From contig JAHEHJ010000013.1 in the NCBI GenBank assembly GCA_024644655.1, forward strand, positions 1-63,017: 63,017 nucleotides of DNA, given 5' to 3'. The notes beneath the pieces are model-generated. The model searched no databases, was not told the DNA's origin, and saw only the letters and a program-made list of their open reading frames with translations. Below, piece by piece: positions 53,934 to 63,017 of this stretch. Within the stretch, counting starts at the first letter, position 1. Each line of letters begins with the position of its first letter. Both the position numbers and the translations under genes were made by a program. Origin of the DNA: Flavobacterium sp. GTDB taxonomy: Bacteria; Bacteroidota; Bacteroidia; Flavobacteriales; Flavobacteriaceae.

Positions 53934-53966
53934 AAAAAGCCCCGATTATATCGGGGCTTTTTTTTA
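53932..53966. terminator. Bidirectional terminator of DUF349 gene and pyrB
   Basis: A GC-rich stem (53939-53945 with 53951-53957, extended by A-T pairs) with A- and T-runs on each side. It lies directly after the DUF349 stop on the plus strand and the pyrB stop on the minus strand. Confidence 0.9.
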
Positions 53967-54890
53967 TTATATTTTAGATGCAAGCAAATAGATTACTGCC
54001 ATTCGAATGGCTACACCATTTTCTACTTGATCTAATATCACAGATTGTTTTGAGTCGGCTACATCTGATGTTATTTCTACTCCTCTATTAATTGGACCAG
54101 GATGCATTATTACAATGTCTTTATCAAGGGAATTTAGCAGAGTCATATCAACTCCAAATTGTTGCGCATACTCTCTTGTAGATGGAAAATAATTTATATC
54201 CATACGTTCATTTTGAACACGTAACATATTAGCTACATCACACCATTCTAGCGCTTTACGTAAGTTAGTCTCAACTGTTACACCAAGACTTTCAATGTGT
54301 TTAGGAATTAGGGTTTTTGGCCCACATACTTTTACTTGTGCACCTTGCATTTGTAAAGCATAGATATTTGAAAGTGCAACTCTAGAATGCAATATATCAC
54401 CTACGATAACAACCTTCTTGCCTCCTACTTCACCAAGTCGTTCTCGAATAGAAAAACTATCTAATAATGCTTGAGTGGGATGTTCATGTGCTCCATCACC
54501 CGCATTAATAATACTAGCTTTCACATTTTGAGATAAAAAATAAGCGGCACCTGGATTAGCATGGCGCATGACAACCATATCCACTTTCATTGATAAAATG
54601 TTATTTACGGTATCTATAAGGGTTTCCCCTTTCTTAACTGAGGATTGCGCTGCAGAAAAACTGATTACATCTGCTGAAAGTCTCTTCTGAGCTAATTCGA
54701 AAGAGAGTTTCGTTCGTGTACTGTTTTCGAAAAATATGTTTGCTATAGTAATATCTCGTAGTGAAGGTACTTTTTTGATAGGACGATTGATGACTTCCTT
54801 GAAATGATCTGCTGTTTCAAAAATCAAATCAATATCTTTCTTTTGAAGATATTTTATGCCTAACAAATGATTGACTGATAGTTCAGACAT
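53967..54890 (-). CDS. pyrB: Aspartate carbamoyltransferase catalytic subunit
   Basis: A 307-residue enzyme making carbamoyl-aspartate, the first committed step of pyrimidine synthesis. The carbamoyl-phosphate site is FENSTRTKLSFE, the Lys loop is AQSSVKKGETLIDT, and HPTQALLDSFSI binds carbamoyl phosphate and aspartate. GDILHSRVALSN and MHPGPINRGVEI complete the family blocks. No regulatory subunit (pyrI) is encoded nearby, so it is the PyrR-coupled, catalytic-only type. It follows pyrR by 42 bp in the same direction, presumably one operon. Confidence 0.96.
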   Translation of the reverse strand: MSELSVNHLLGIKYLQKKDIDLIFETADHFKEVINRPIKKVPSLRDITIANIFFENSTRTKLSFELAQKRLSADVISFSAAQSSVKKGETLIDTVNNILSMKVDMVVMRHANPGAAYFLSQNVKASIINAGDGAHEHPTQALLDSFSIRERLGEVGGKKVVIVGDILHSRVALSNIYALQMQGAQVKVCGPKTLIPKHIESLGVTVETNLRKALEWCDVANMLRVQNERMDINYFPSTREYAQQFGVDMTLLNSLDKDIVIMHPGPINRGVEITSDVADSKQSVILDQVENGVAIRMAVIYLLASKI

Positions 54891-54932
54891 GATGAATTAT
54901 ATTTGTGAGTTGTGTTGTAGTATCATTTTCTT

Positions 54933-55472
54933 TTATCCTTTCACTAAATAAATAGCGTCTTCACCTTCATTTTCTTGCCAACATACTTTGACTTTTTCTC
55001 CTGCAATAGCATCTACTTGACGACCTCTATAATCGGGTTGTATAGGTAAATGTCTACTGAATCTTCGGTCAATTAACACCAGAAGTTCAATTTCTGAAGG
55101 TCTTCCAAAAGATTGAATCGCAGTTAAAGCCGCATTAATACTTCTTCCCGTAAATAATACATCGTCAATAAAAACTACATTTTTATTTTCGACCAAAAAA
55201 TCAATTTGGGTTTTGTTAGCTTCTAATTGTTTTTCTTGACGTCTAAAATCATCTCTAAAAAAAGTAATATCTAAAAATCCTAAAGGAATATTATTGATAT
55301 GATACTCTTTTTCTAAAATAGTTTTGATGCGGTTAGCCAAATATATTCCTCTTGGTTGTATACCTATTAGAACAGCATTGGAAAAATCAAGGTGTTTTTC
55401 GATTAACTGACAAGCCAAACGATGGAGTATGATATTGACTTCTTTGGAAGTGAGCAATACTTTTTGACTCAT
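54933..55472 (-). CDS. pyrR: PyrR bifunctional regulator / uracil phosphoribosyltransferase
   Basis: A 179-residue protein of the PyrR family. The PRPP loop NVVFIDDVLFTGRSINAAL is intact. The N-terminal GIQPRGIYLANRI and the C-terminal RRFSRHLPIQPDYRGRQVDA match PyrR, which binds pyr mRNA leaders in Bacillus and may also have UPRTase activity. It precedes pyrB. I do not see a clear PyrR-binding stem-loop upstream, so regulation here may be different or the protein may act in salvage only. Confidence 0.93.
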   Translation of the reverse strand: MSQKVLLTSKEVNIILHRLACQLIEKHLDFSNAVLIGIQPRGIYLANRIKTILEKEYHINNIPLGFLDITFFRDDFRRQEKQLEANKTQIDFLVENKNVVFIDDVLFTGRSINAALTAIQSFGRPSEIELLVLIDRRFSRHLPIQPDYRGRQVDAIAGEKVKVCWQENEGEDAIYLVKG

Positions 55473-55651
55473 AGTAGTGTTGTTTGGGACGTAAAAGTAG
55501 TATTTTTTATTGAGCGAGTCAACTCCGTTCCTAATTTATTCTTAATGCGACACGATGGAAGATATCGGTTTAAGACGCTAAAACTATTGAGTTGAATTTG
55601 AATTCTGTAACTTTTAGTGCTTGTTAGTAAAGTAATTTAAAAAGATATAAA

Positions 55652-55681
55652 AACAAAAACTCCCGCTATTAGCGGGAGCTT
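55652..55681 (-). terminator. Intrinsic terminator of the ABC-F gene
   Basis: An 8-bp GC-rich stem (55660-55667 with 55671-55678, loop ATT) is followed on the minus strand by a U-rich tract. It begins 7 bp past the ABC-F stop codon. Confidence 0.85.
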
Positions 55682-55687
55682 TATATA

Positions 55688-57362
<1,675 letters not shown>

Positions 57363-57394
57363 TTACTCTAACATAGTTTTTTTATTGCAGAAAA

Positions 57395-58165
57395 CTAGTC
57401 TTTTAGCAACCTTTCTAGAGCGGTATTCAAACTCTCATAATTTGATAAGACTTTTAATATCTTTCCCTTATTGTCTAAAATAAAATGAGTTGGGAATCCA
57501 TTCAAGTGTAAGACTTGATTCATATACGTTTTCATACTTGGAATTACTATATAGTTTAAGGGTTTTTTGGCTAAAAATGAGTTGAGTTGGGCAGAAGTAT
57601 CTTCTGCCAAACTTAGAAACAGCATGTCATCGCGGTGTTTGTATTTTGCGGCCAATTGGTTTACTTCAGGAAACTCTTCAATACAAGCGGCGCAATGGAT
57701 GTACCAGCATTTAATGATAACATACTTCCCTTTCATAGTTTCGTTAGAAATCACATTTCCGTTTATATCAGCAAAATCAAATTTAGGGAAGGCTTTACCT
57801 TCCATTTTGAAATGTTCGTATTCATCGAAAGCCAATTGCATTATAGTCGCTTTGATACTAGTGTCAGCTATTGGGGCTATTTTAAATAGTTGATATACTA
57901 ACGTATCATTCGGAACTAAGCGAATTGGAATGTAATTTCCAGAATTAAGTTTTTGAAAGAACAACTCTTTAGTAATACTTTTTTTCTTCACATCCAAACC
58001 AATAAAATCCATTGATAACATGATATTTGAGGACTGATACTTATACCAATTTTGGAAGTTATTCTGCAAGCTAAATGGGTTCTTTTCAGGTGAACCATAA
58101 TGGGTTTGGCTCCAACAATACGTTGAAGTCAAAAAGAAACACAATAGTAGCCGGAGTGTTTTCAT
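57395..58165 (-). CDS. TlpA-family exported thioredoxin-like protein
   Basis: A 256-residue exported redox protein. A signal peptide covers about 1-20 (ending CWSQ). A helical and extended N-terminal region (about 25-125) leads to a C-terminal thioredoxin/TlpA fold (about 125-256). The redox motif is CAAC (Cys158-Cys161) in KCWYIHCAACIEEF, with an extra Cys153 in the preceding strand. The cis-Pro lies in NGFPTHFILD. It is divergent from the Lgt-like operon and has no operon partner. Confidence 0.87.
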   Translation of the reverse strand: MKTLRLLLCFFLTSTYCWSQTHYGSPEKNPFSLQNNFQNWYKYQSSNIMLSMDFIGLDVKKKSITKELFFQKLNSGNYIPIRLVPNDTLVYQLFKIAPIADTSIKATIMQLAFDEYEHFKMEGKAFPKFDFADINGNVISNETMKGKYVIIKCWYIHCAACIEEFPEVNQLAAKYKHRDDMLFLSLAEDTSAQLNSFLAKKPLNYIVIPSMKTYMNQVLHLNGFPTHFILDNKGKILKVLSNYESLNTALERLLKD

Positions 58166-58260
58166 AGATTGAATAATGCAGGGTTCAAAAATACTATAAA
58201 TTTATTTTTCAGCCTTTTATTTAAAAAAGTTATATTAGCTAAAATTACATAAACTAAACG

Positions 58261-58998
58261 ATGTCCTTTCCGTACCAGATTTCTTTTTTTGGCGCCCCAT
58301 TCTATTTGCATTTCATTTTTGAAACCTTGGCTTTTATAGTTGGTGTTCGTTTGTATTACTATCTTAAGAAAGACATTGCAGACCCAATATCCGATATGAA
58401 TAGGCTGTGGATAATGTTGGGTGCCATGATTGGAGCTTTAGTTGGATCACGATTATTTGCCTTATTTGAGGACCCCACTAAGCTTGCAGAACAAACATGG
58501 CTTATGATGTATCAAAACAAAACAGTTGCTGGTGGATTTATAGGAGGCTTATTTGGTGTTGAGGCTATCAAGAAATTTATTGGAGTACAAGCCGCAACCG
58601 GAGATATATATGTAATTCCTATTATAATATCCTTATTTGTTGGACGTATTGGTTGTTTTAGTATGGGAATTGCTGAGCCTACATATGGAATAGAAACCAC
58701 TAGTTTTTTTGGAATGGACTTAGGTGATGGAAAATTAAGACATCCTGTAGCACTGTATGAAATGATTTTTATGGTACTATTGTTGCTGTTATTTTATGGA
58801 TTAAAAAATAAAACGTTGCCTATAGGTGACCGATTCAAAATATTCATGGTTCTTTATTTTTTGTACCGTTTCATGGTTGAATTCATTAAACCCTTTCATC
58901 CTTTATTTTTCAACTTGAGTAGTATTCATTGGAGTGCGCTATTCATTTTTGCTTATTATTATAAATTCTTGTTAAGACTTATTCGACATGCCCAATAG
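58261..58998 (+). CDS. Lgt-like membrane protein lacking the catalytic-site histidine
   Basis: A 245-residue, seven-helix protein of the prolipoprotein diacylglyceryl transferase (Lgt) family, which moves diacylglyceryl from phosphatidylglycerol to a lipoprotein cysteine. Aligned by eye with E. coli Lgt, the two essential arginines are kept: Arg129 in VGRIGCF for Arg143, and Arg203 in LYRFMVEF for Arg239. HPVALYE (161-167) is also kept. The position of His103 is Ala90 (VAGGFIGG), and Asn146 is Cys132. It is also shorter than usual. It overlaps the radical SAM gene by 11 bp. I suspect a specialised phospholipid-using enzyme rather than the housekeeping Lgt. Confidence 0.85.
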   Translation: MSFPYQISFFGAPFYLHFIFETLAFIVGVRLYYYLKKDIADPISDMNRLWIMLGAMIGALVGSRLFALFEDPTKLAEQTWLMMYQNKTVAGGFIGGLFGVEAIKKFIGVQAATGDIYVIPIIISLFVGRIGCFSMGIAEPTYGIETTSFFGMDLGDGKLRHPVALYEMIFMVLLLLLFYGLKNKTLPIGDRFKIFMVLYFLYRFMVEFIKPFHPLFFNLSSIHWSALFIFAYYYKFLLRLIRHAQ

Positions 58999-60379
58999 AG
59001 ATTATATATATTACGATTATACCAAAAGCCTTTGCCCAGAATGTTTGCATACGATAGATGCTAAAATTGTCTTTCAAGACGAAAAGGTATGGATGTTAAA
59101 ACACTGTAAAACCCATGGTGATTCCAAGGTCATGATAGCCGATGATGTGGAATACTACCGACAAATTCGCAATTACAATAAGCAATCGGAAGTACCTTTA
59201 AAATTTAACACCAAAGTCCATTATGGTTGTCCCTATGATTGCGGTTTGTGTACCGATCATGAGCAACATTCTTGCTTATCTATAGTAGAAGTAACCGATC
59301 GCTGTAATTTGGCTTGCCCAACTTGTTATGCGAGTTCAGGTCCCAATTATGGAAGACACCGAACTTTGGAAGAAATAGAAAAAATGTTTGATATCATTGT
59401 AGCCAATGAAGGTGAACCCGATGTCGTTCAAATTTCGGGTGGAGAGCCTACTGTACATCCTCAGTTTTTTGATATATTGGATATAGCCAAAAGCAAGCCT
59501 ATACGGCATTTAATGCTGAATACAAACGGAATACGAATTGCCAAAGATGTTGCCTTTGTAGAACGATTAGCCAGTTATATGCCCGACTTTGAAATCTACT
59601 TGCAGTTTGACAGTTTCAAGCCCGAAGTATTAAAAAAATTACGAGGAGAAGACTTAACCGAAGTACGTAAAAAAGCAATTGACCATTTAAATCAATTCAA
59701 CCTCTCTACTACCCTAGTTATTACTTTACAAAAAGGAGAGAACGATGAAGAAATAGGCCAAATATTAGACTATGCTGTTCAGCAAAAATGCATTAGAGGA
59801 GTTACGTTTCAACCGACACAAGTTGCTGGACGAAATGACAACTATAGCGATGAACAAGGAAGAATTACTCTTACCGAGGTACGGCGCAAAATTTATGAAC
59901 AGTACCCTGTATTTACACCTCAAGATTTGATTCCAGTTCCCTGTAATCCTGATGCATTGTGTATGGCATATGCATTGAAAATTGACGGTGAAGTGTTGCC
60001 TATGACTCATCTAATTAATCCGGAAGATTTATTGAATAATTCAAAAAACACCATAGTTTTTGAGAATGATGAAAAGTTAAAAAGCCATATGCTTACGCTA
60101 TTTAGCACGGGTATTTCGGTAGATTGTGCAGAGGACACATTTGGAGAACTCATGTGTTGTTTGCCTCGTGTACAGTCGGATAATTTGCATTATGAAAATC
60201 TGTTTCGTATTATAATCATGAATTTTATGGATGCTCATGATTTTGATGTACGTGCCGTAAAGAAATCCTGTGTTCACATAGTAGATAAAAGAGGAAAGAT
60301 GGTTCCGTTTGAAACTATGAATTTATTTTATAGAGAACCCGCTATTATTGAATCGATACGTAAACAAATGGAAAACTAA
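58988..60379 (+). CDS. Tes-like radical SAM enzyme
   Basis: A 463-residue radical SAM protein. The SAM-binding [4Fe-4S] motif is CNLACPTC (Cys106, Cys110, Cys113; CX3CX2C), followed by the GGEP motif at 151-154. Upstream lie C16-x2-C19, C40 and a cluster C81-x3-C85-x2-C88, with C96; late cysteines are C319, C325, C380, C390, C391 and C428. An N-terminal SLCPEC ... KHCKTHG pattern and a C-terminal DFDVRAVKKSCVHI match, from memory, the archaeal tetraether lipid synthase (Tes/MJ0619) superfamily, which carries extra Fe-S clusters and a rubredoxin-type iron. The gene overlaps the Lgt-like gene by 11 bp. Its substrate is probably a lipid or a lipid-linked molecule (inference). Confidence 0.88.
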   Translation: MPNRDYIYYDYTKSLCPECLHTIDAKIVFQDEKVWMLKHCKTHGDSKVMIADDVEYYRQIRNYNKQSEVPLKFNTKVHYGCPYDCGLCTDHEQHSCLSIVEVTDRCNLACPTCYASSGPNYGRHRTLEEIEKMFDIIVANEGEPDVVQISGGEPTVHPQFFDILDIAKSKPIRHLMLNTNGIRIAKDVAFVERLASYMPDFEIYLQFDSFKPEVLKKLRGEDLTEVRKKAIDHLNQFNLSTTLVITLQKGENDEEIGQILDYAVQQKCIRGVTFQPTQVAGRNDNYSDEQGRITLTEVRRKIYEQYPVFTPQDLIPVPCNPDALCMAYALKIDGEVLPMTHLINPEDLLNNSKNTIVFENDEKLKSHMLTLFSTGISVDCAEDTFGELMCCLPRVQSDNLHYENLFRIIIMNFMDAHDFDVRAVKKSCVHIVDKRGKMVPFETMNLFYREPAIIESIRKQMEN

Positions 60380-60400
60380 TTAAATATATACAATATAATT

Positions 60401-60586
60401 ATGAGTGAAATTTTAGGAGAATTGTGTTTAACTCTTTTTGGATTTAGTATTTTGGTTTTTATTACAGGCTTAATCATGCTTTTCTTTGAAAGCAAAAGGA
60501 AATTAGGAGTCAAATTATTAATCGCATCTGGAGTATTTTTTTTAATTGGTTTTGGAACTTGTGTGGCATTACTCAAAATCGGTTAA
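60401..60586 (+). CDS. Two-helix miniprotein, paralogue A
   Basis: A 61-residue membrane protein with two hydrophobic helices (about 6-28 and 36-57) and a Lys/Arg loop between them (ESKRK). It ends LGVKLLI-x8-IGFGTCVALLKI-like and shares the core GVKLLI...IGFGxCxA with the next gene. It lies 21 bp after the radical SAM stop and 3 bp before its paralogue. Function unknown; it may form a membrane subunit for the Lgt-like and radical SAM enzymes. Confidence 0.78.
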   Translation: MSEILGELCLTLFGFSILVFITGLIMLFFESKRKLGVKLLIASGVFFLIGFGTCVALLKIG

Positions 60587-60589
60587 ATC

Positions 60590-60778
60590 ATGGTGTTCCT
60601 CCTTATTATTTTAGCACTTCTTGTATTAATTAGTGGTATTGCCGTTTTGATTGGTTTGTTTAAAGTGATAGTCCCTTTTGACAAAGATGATAAAGCTTTT
60701 GGAGTTAAACTGCTCATTTATGGTACTATCATTGTGATAATAGGCTTCGGTGCGTGTACGGCAATAGCTTCTATCTAA
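60590..60778 (+). CDS. Two-helix miniprotein, paralogue B
   Basis: A 62-residue membrane protein with two helices (about 2-28 and 38-60) joined by an acidic/basic loop (PFDKDDKAF). The second helix FGVKLLI...IIGFGACTAIASI aligns with paralogue A; the first helix is diverged. The pair looks like an old tandem duplication. The conserved cysteine in GFGxC could be a ligand or lipidation/disulfide site. It starts 3 bp after paralogue A. Confidence 0.78.
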   Translation: MVFLLIILALLVLISGIAVLIGLFKVIVPFDKDDKAFGVKLLIYGTIIVIIGFGACTAIASI

Positions 60779-60827
60779 TGGGTTTAACTTTAACGAATGA
60801 TTAACAGTATATTCCGATTGCTCTAAA

Positions 60828-60835
60828 TATTTTTG
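60828..60835 (+). promoter_or_regulatory. Putative -7 element for the degenerate thioredoxin lipoprotein
   Basis: TATTTTTG matches TAnnTTTG, 18 bp upstream of the lipoprotein ATG. No -33 TTG at normal distance; the gene may have its own promoter or be read from the upstream operon. Confidence 0.4.
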
Positions 60836-60853
60836 TTTACTAGTATTCACTCT

Positions 60854-62263
60854 ATGTGTAAATTGTATCATTTTAAATTCATTGCACTGCTGTTGCCTTT
60901 GGTAGCCTTATTTTCTTCGTGTAAAAACGAATTTAAGAGCAATGATTATATGGCCTATTTTGGAGGTGAAATTGTAAATCCAAACAATCCATACGTGCTT
61001 TTTTGCAAAGACAATGAAGTACTTGATACTATTAAACTGGATAAAAACAATCGTTTTTTTATTCAATTTGATTCTTTGGCTCCCGGACTCTATAGTTTTA
61101 AACACGAACCCGAATATCAATACGTCTATTTTGATAAGAATGATAGTATTATGGTGCGAGTAAATTCTAAGGATTTTGATGCTTCTGTTGTTTTTTGTGG
61201 CCGTGGTGATCAAAAGAATAATTTCCTTATGGAGCAATTTTTAAAAAATGAGAAAGACAAAAACAATATGTTTCCTGTTTTTGAATATGATGTACCTCGT
61301 TTTATTAAAACAATAGACTCTTCCTATCGAGTAGCACAACGATTTTATACTTCTCGAAAAGAACAAATAAAATGGAGTGATGAATTTGATGAGTATGCCA
61401 AAGCATCTGTAGATTTTCCTAATTATTCCAAAAAAGAACTATATCCTTTAATCCATAAAATTAGAACTGGAAAAGAAATCTATGACAACTTACCTGCCAC
61501 ATTTTATGATTTCAGAAAAAAAGTTAATTGTAATAATGTAGCACTTGCGGCATATACTCCCTATATTATGTATTTATCACACATGCTCAACAATATGGGA
61601 GCCATTAATTACCATAATCATTTTTCAGAAGCGGATTTAGCTTTAAAAACAAACATCAATAAACTGAATATTGCTGATACATTGATTAAAAATGAAAAAA
61701 TTAAAAACATCATACTTAACAATATAGCTTTTACCTATTTATTAGAAGATCAAAATATGGTCAATAATAAATCTTTTTTGACAACATATCATAAATATTC
61801 AACCGATAAAAGTCAGAAAAATGAAATCTTAAAAATTGGTAATGCTATTCAATTGCTAACTGTTGGCAATACTCTACCTGAAGTATCACTTATAGATACT
61901 AATGGTACTATAGTATCATCTAAAAATTTTACAAACCAAAAAACAGTACTTTTCTTTTGGACTACTCATGCCATGTCCCATTTTGAAGCAGTACACAAAA
62001 AAATAGAAGCTTTTGCTAAGAATTACCCCAACTATAAATTTGTAGGTGTAAATATAAATGATGCAACGGAAGAGTGGCAAAAAACAATATCTCAATATAA
62101 CTTTAAAGGAATTACAGAATTACATTGTGCCAATTTTGATGAATTAAAAGACAATTGGGTAATTACTAAAATTCACCGAACCATTATTTTGGGTGACAAT
62201 GGAGTAATAAAAAATGCTTTCACCAATGTATTTGAATTAAATTTCGAAGAGGAATTAAAATAA
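60854..62263 (+). CDS. Lipoprotein with thioredoxin fold lacking active-site cysteines
   Basis: A 469-residue exported lipoprotein. I use the ATG at 60854, not the TTG at 60833. The signal sequence ends in a lipobox LFSSC with the lipidated Cys23. The N-terminal beta region (about 30-115; YMAYFGGEIVNPNNPYVLF) resembles DUF4369. A helical middle follows, then a TlpA/thioredoxin domain (about 335-469). At the active-site turn the expected W-x-x-W-C-x-x-C reads WTTHAMSH (369-376), so both redox cysteines are missing. It is therefore probably a binding or structural TlpA relative. It follows paralogue B by 75 bp. Confidence 0.85.
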   Translation: MCKLYHFKFIALLLPLVALFSSCKNEFKSNDYMAYFGGEIVNPNNPYVLFCKDNEVLDTIKLDKNNRFFIQFDSLAPGLYSFKHEPEYQYVYFDKNDSIMVRVNSKDFDASVVFCGRGDQKNNFLMEQFLKNEKDKNNMFPVFEYDVPRFIKTIDSSYRVAQRFYTSRKEQIKWSDEFDEYAKASVDFPNYSKKELYPLIHKIRTGKEIYDNLPATFYDFRKKVNCNNVALAAYTPYIMYLSHMLNNMGAINYHNHFSEADLALKTNINKLNIADTLIKNEKIKNIILNNIAFTYLLEDQNMVNNKSFLTTYHKYSTDKSQKNEILKIGNAIQLLTVGNTLPEVSLIDTNGTIVSSKNFTNQKTVLFFWTTHAMSHFEAVHKKIEAFAKNYPNYKFVGVNINDATEEWQKTISQYNFKGITELHCANFDELKDNWVITKIHRTIILGDNGVIKNAFTNVFELNFEEELK

Positions 62264-62284
62264 CCTTCGATTAATAATAATAAT

Positions 62285-62319
62285 AAAAAAGCGGCTTAGT
62301 TATACTAAGCCGCTTTTTT
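62285..62319. terminator. Bidirectional terminator
   Basis: A 10-bp stem (62291-62300 with 62304-62313, loop TAT) flanked by A- and T-runs. It serves the lipoprotein gene on the plus strand and the transaldolase gene on the minus strand. Confidence 0.9.
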
Positions 62320-62338
62320 ATTGTGTAATTTATTTCTT

Positions 62339-62995
62339 TTATTGATTCCCCTTAGCGTAATCAGCTAAAAATTGAGCCAATCCAATATCGGTTAAAGGGT
62401 GTTTCATCAATCCTAATATAGATGATAATGGTCCAGTCATTACATCAGCACCAATCTTAGCACAGTTTACTACGTGCATGGTATGACGAATTGAAGCGGC
62501 TAATATTTGTGTTTCAAAACCATAGTTATCATAGATTTCGCGAATTTCTTGTATTAAGTTTAAACCATCTGTTGAAATATCATCCAAACGACCTAAAAAA
62601 GGAGATACATAAGTAGCTCCTGCTTTAGCTGCCAATAAAGCTTGACCAGCAGAAAACACCAAAGTAACGTTGGTTTTGATACCTTTATCAGAGAAATATT
62701 TACAAGCTCTAATACCTTCTTTAGTCATAGGTAATTTCACTACGATTTGTTCATGCAATTCAGCTAATTCTTCACCTTCACGCAACATACCTTCATAATC
62801 TGTTGCAATAACTTCGGCACTTACATCTCCATCTACAATAGTACAGATATCCACATAATGTTTTAAAATATTATTTTTACCTGTGATTCCTTCTTTAGCC
62901 ATTAGTGATGGATTGGTAGTAACGCCATCCAATACTCCTAAACTTTGAGCTTCTTTGATTTCGTTTAAGTTAGCCGTGTCAATAAAAAATTTCAT
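62339..62995 (-). CDS. Transaldolase / fructose-6-phosphate aldolase-like
   Basis: A 218-residue TIM-barrel aldolase of the small transaldolase (TalC/FSA) type. The N-terminus [13 protein letters not shown] and [13 protein letters not shown] are signatures. The Schiff-base Lys87 lies in IVVKLPMT, and [28 protein letters not shown] follows. Members either transfer dihydroxyacetone between sugar phosphates (pentose phosphate pathway) or cleave fructose 6-phosphate; the size fits both. In this lineage transaldolase is the more likely role. The upstream region is cut by the window edge. Confidence 0.92.
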   Translation of the reverse strand: MKFFIDTANLNEIKEAQSLGVLDGVTTNPSLMAKEGITGKNNILKHYVDICTIVDGDVSAEVIATDYEGMLREGEELAELHEQIVVKLPMTKEGIRACKYFSDKGIKTNVTLVFSAGQALLAAKAGATYVSPFLGRLDDISTDGLNLIQEIREIYDNYGFETQILAASIRHTMHVVNCAKIGADVMTGPLSSILGLMKHPLTDIGLAQFLADYAKGNQ

Positions 62996-63017
62996 ACTTT
63001 TTGTGTTAATATATTAA

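Noticed and set aside
55473..55687. PyrR-binding attenuator or riboswitch upstream of pyrR
   Set aside because: I found no convincing anti-terminator/terminator pair or PyrR binding-loop sequence; the only hairpin in this gap is the ABC-F terminator.

Overview
The window is a contiguous, gene-dense stretch of a low-GC chromosome from Bacteroidota, most likely Flavobacteriaceae and Flavobacterium-like. The evidence is: a secreted endonuclease with a C-terminal type IX secretion sorting domain; Bacteroidota promoter elements (TAnnTTTG, sometimes with an upstream TTG); a fused CcsB-CcsA cytochrome c biogenesis protein; DUF3570/DUF4266, DUF2911, YARHG, DUF2306 and DUF349 proteins; DUF4369/TlpA-type lipoproteins; and a 'sensor of ECF-type sigma factor' operon. 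I see no insertion sequence, prophage, CRISPR array or rRNA. One tRNA-Arg(ACG) gene is present. Most content is conserved housekeeping chromosome.

Layout. 0.2-2.8 kb: response regulator, histidine kinase and small membrane protein in one minus-strand operon. 3-8 kb: PAP2 phosphatase, an orphan small protein and the large CcsBA protein. 8-11.5 kb: plus-strand operon DUF2520, KdsC-like phosphatase, UbiA-type prenyltransferase, Maf, MscS. 11.8-16.6 kb: small secreted protein, then PIG-L deacetylase, 35-aa membrane miniprotein and sodium:solute symporter. 16.7-22.7 kb: DUF2911 protein, SRPBCC protein, photolyase, SGNH hydrolase, HAD phosphatase, TcdA, an 11-bp-phased repeat tract, and a two-haem c-type cytochrome. 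23-28 kb: TatD, MFS, a secreted coiled-coil protein, apt, tRNA-Arg, purB. 28.4-31.5 kb: DUF3570/DUF4266/ApbE/thioredoxin operon. 31.6-38.2 kb: sirtuin, TrmH, YARHG lipoprotein, DUF2306, carboxypeptidase-regulatory-like protein, DEAD helicase, RdgB. 38.4-47 kb: serine-palmitoyltransferase-like enzyme, TlpA-like protein, MazG-like protein, SRPBCC, ECF sigma operon, BNR-repeat protein, low-complexity secreted protein. 47-58 kb: Kup, RsmB-like methyltransferase, endonuclease I, DUF349, pyrB/pyrR, YbiT-like ABC-F, TlpA-like protein. 58.2-62.3 kb: Lgt-like enzyme, Tes-like radical SAM enzyme, two paralogous two-helix miniproteins and a degenerate thioredoxin lipoprotein. 62.3-63 kb: transaldolase.

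The strongest candidate for an undescribed system is 58.26-60.78 kb, optionally to 62.26 kb. An Lgt-family membrane protein has lost the position of Lgt His103 but keeps both essential arginines. It overlaps a radical SAM enzyme whose extra-cysteine architecture resembles archaeal tetraether synthase (Tes). Two tandem small membrane proteins sharing a GVKLLI...IGFGxC core follow. This suggests a radical-based modification of membrane lipid or of a lipid-anchored substrate. Second in interest is the ApbE/DUF4266/DUF3570 operon, whose small lipoprotein ends in GGGCGCN. Three unrelated intergenic tandem repeats with periods of 11, 14 and 22 bp are also notable, as are several miniproteins below usual gene-caller cutoffs.
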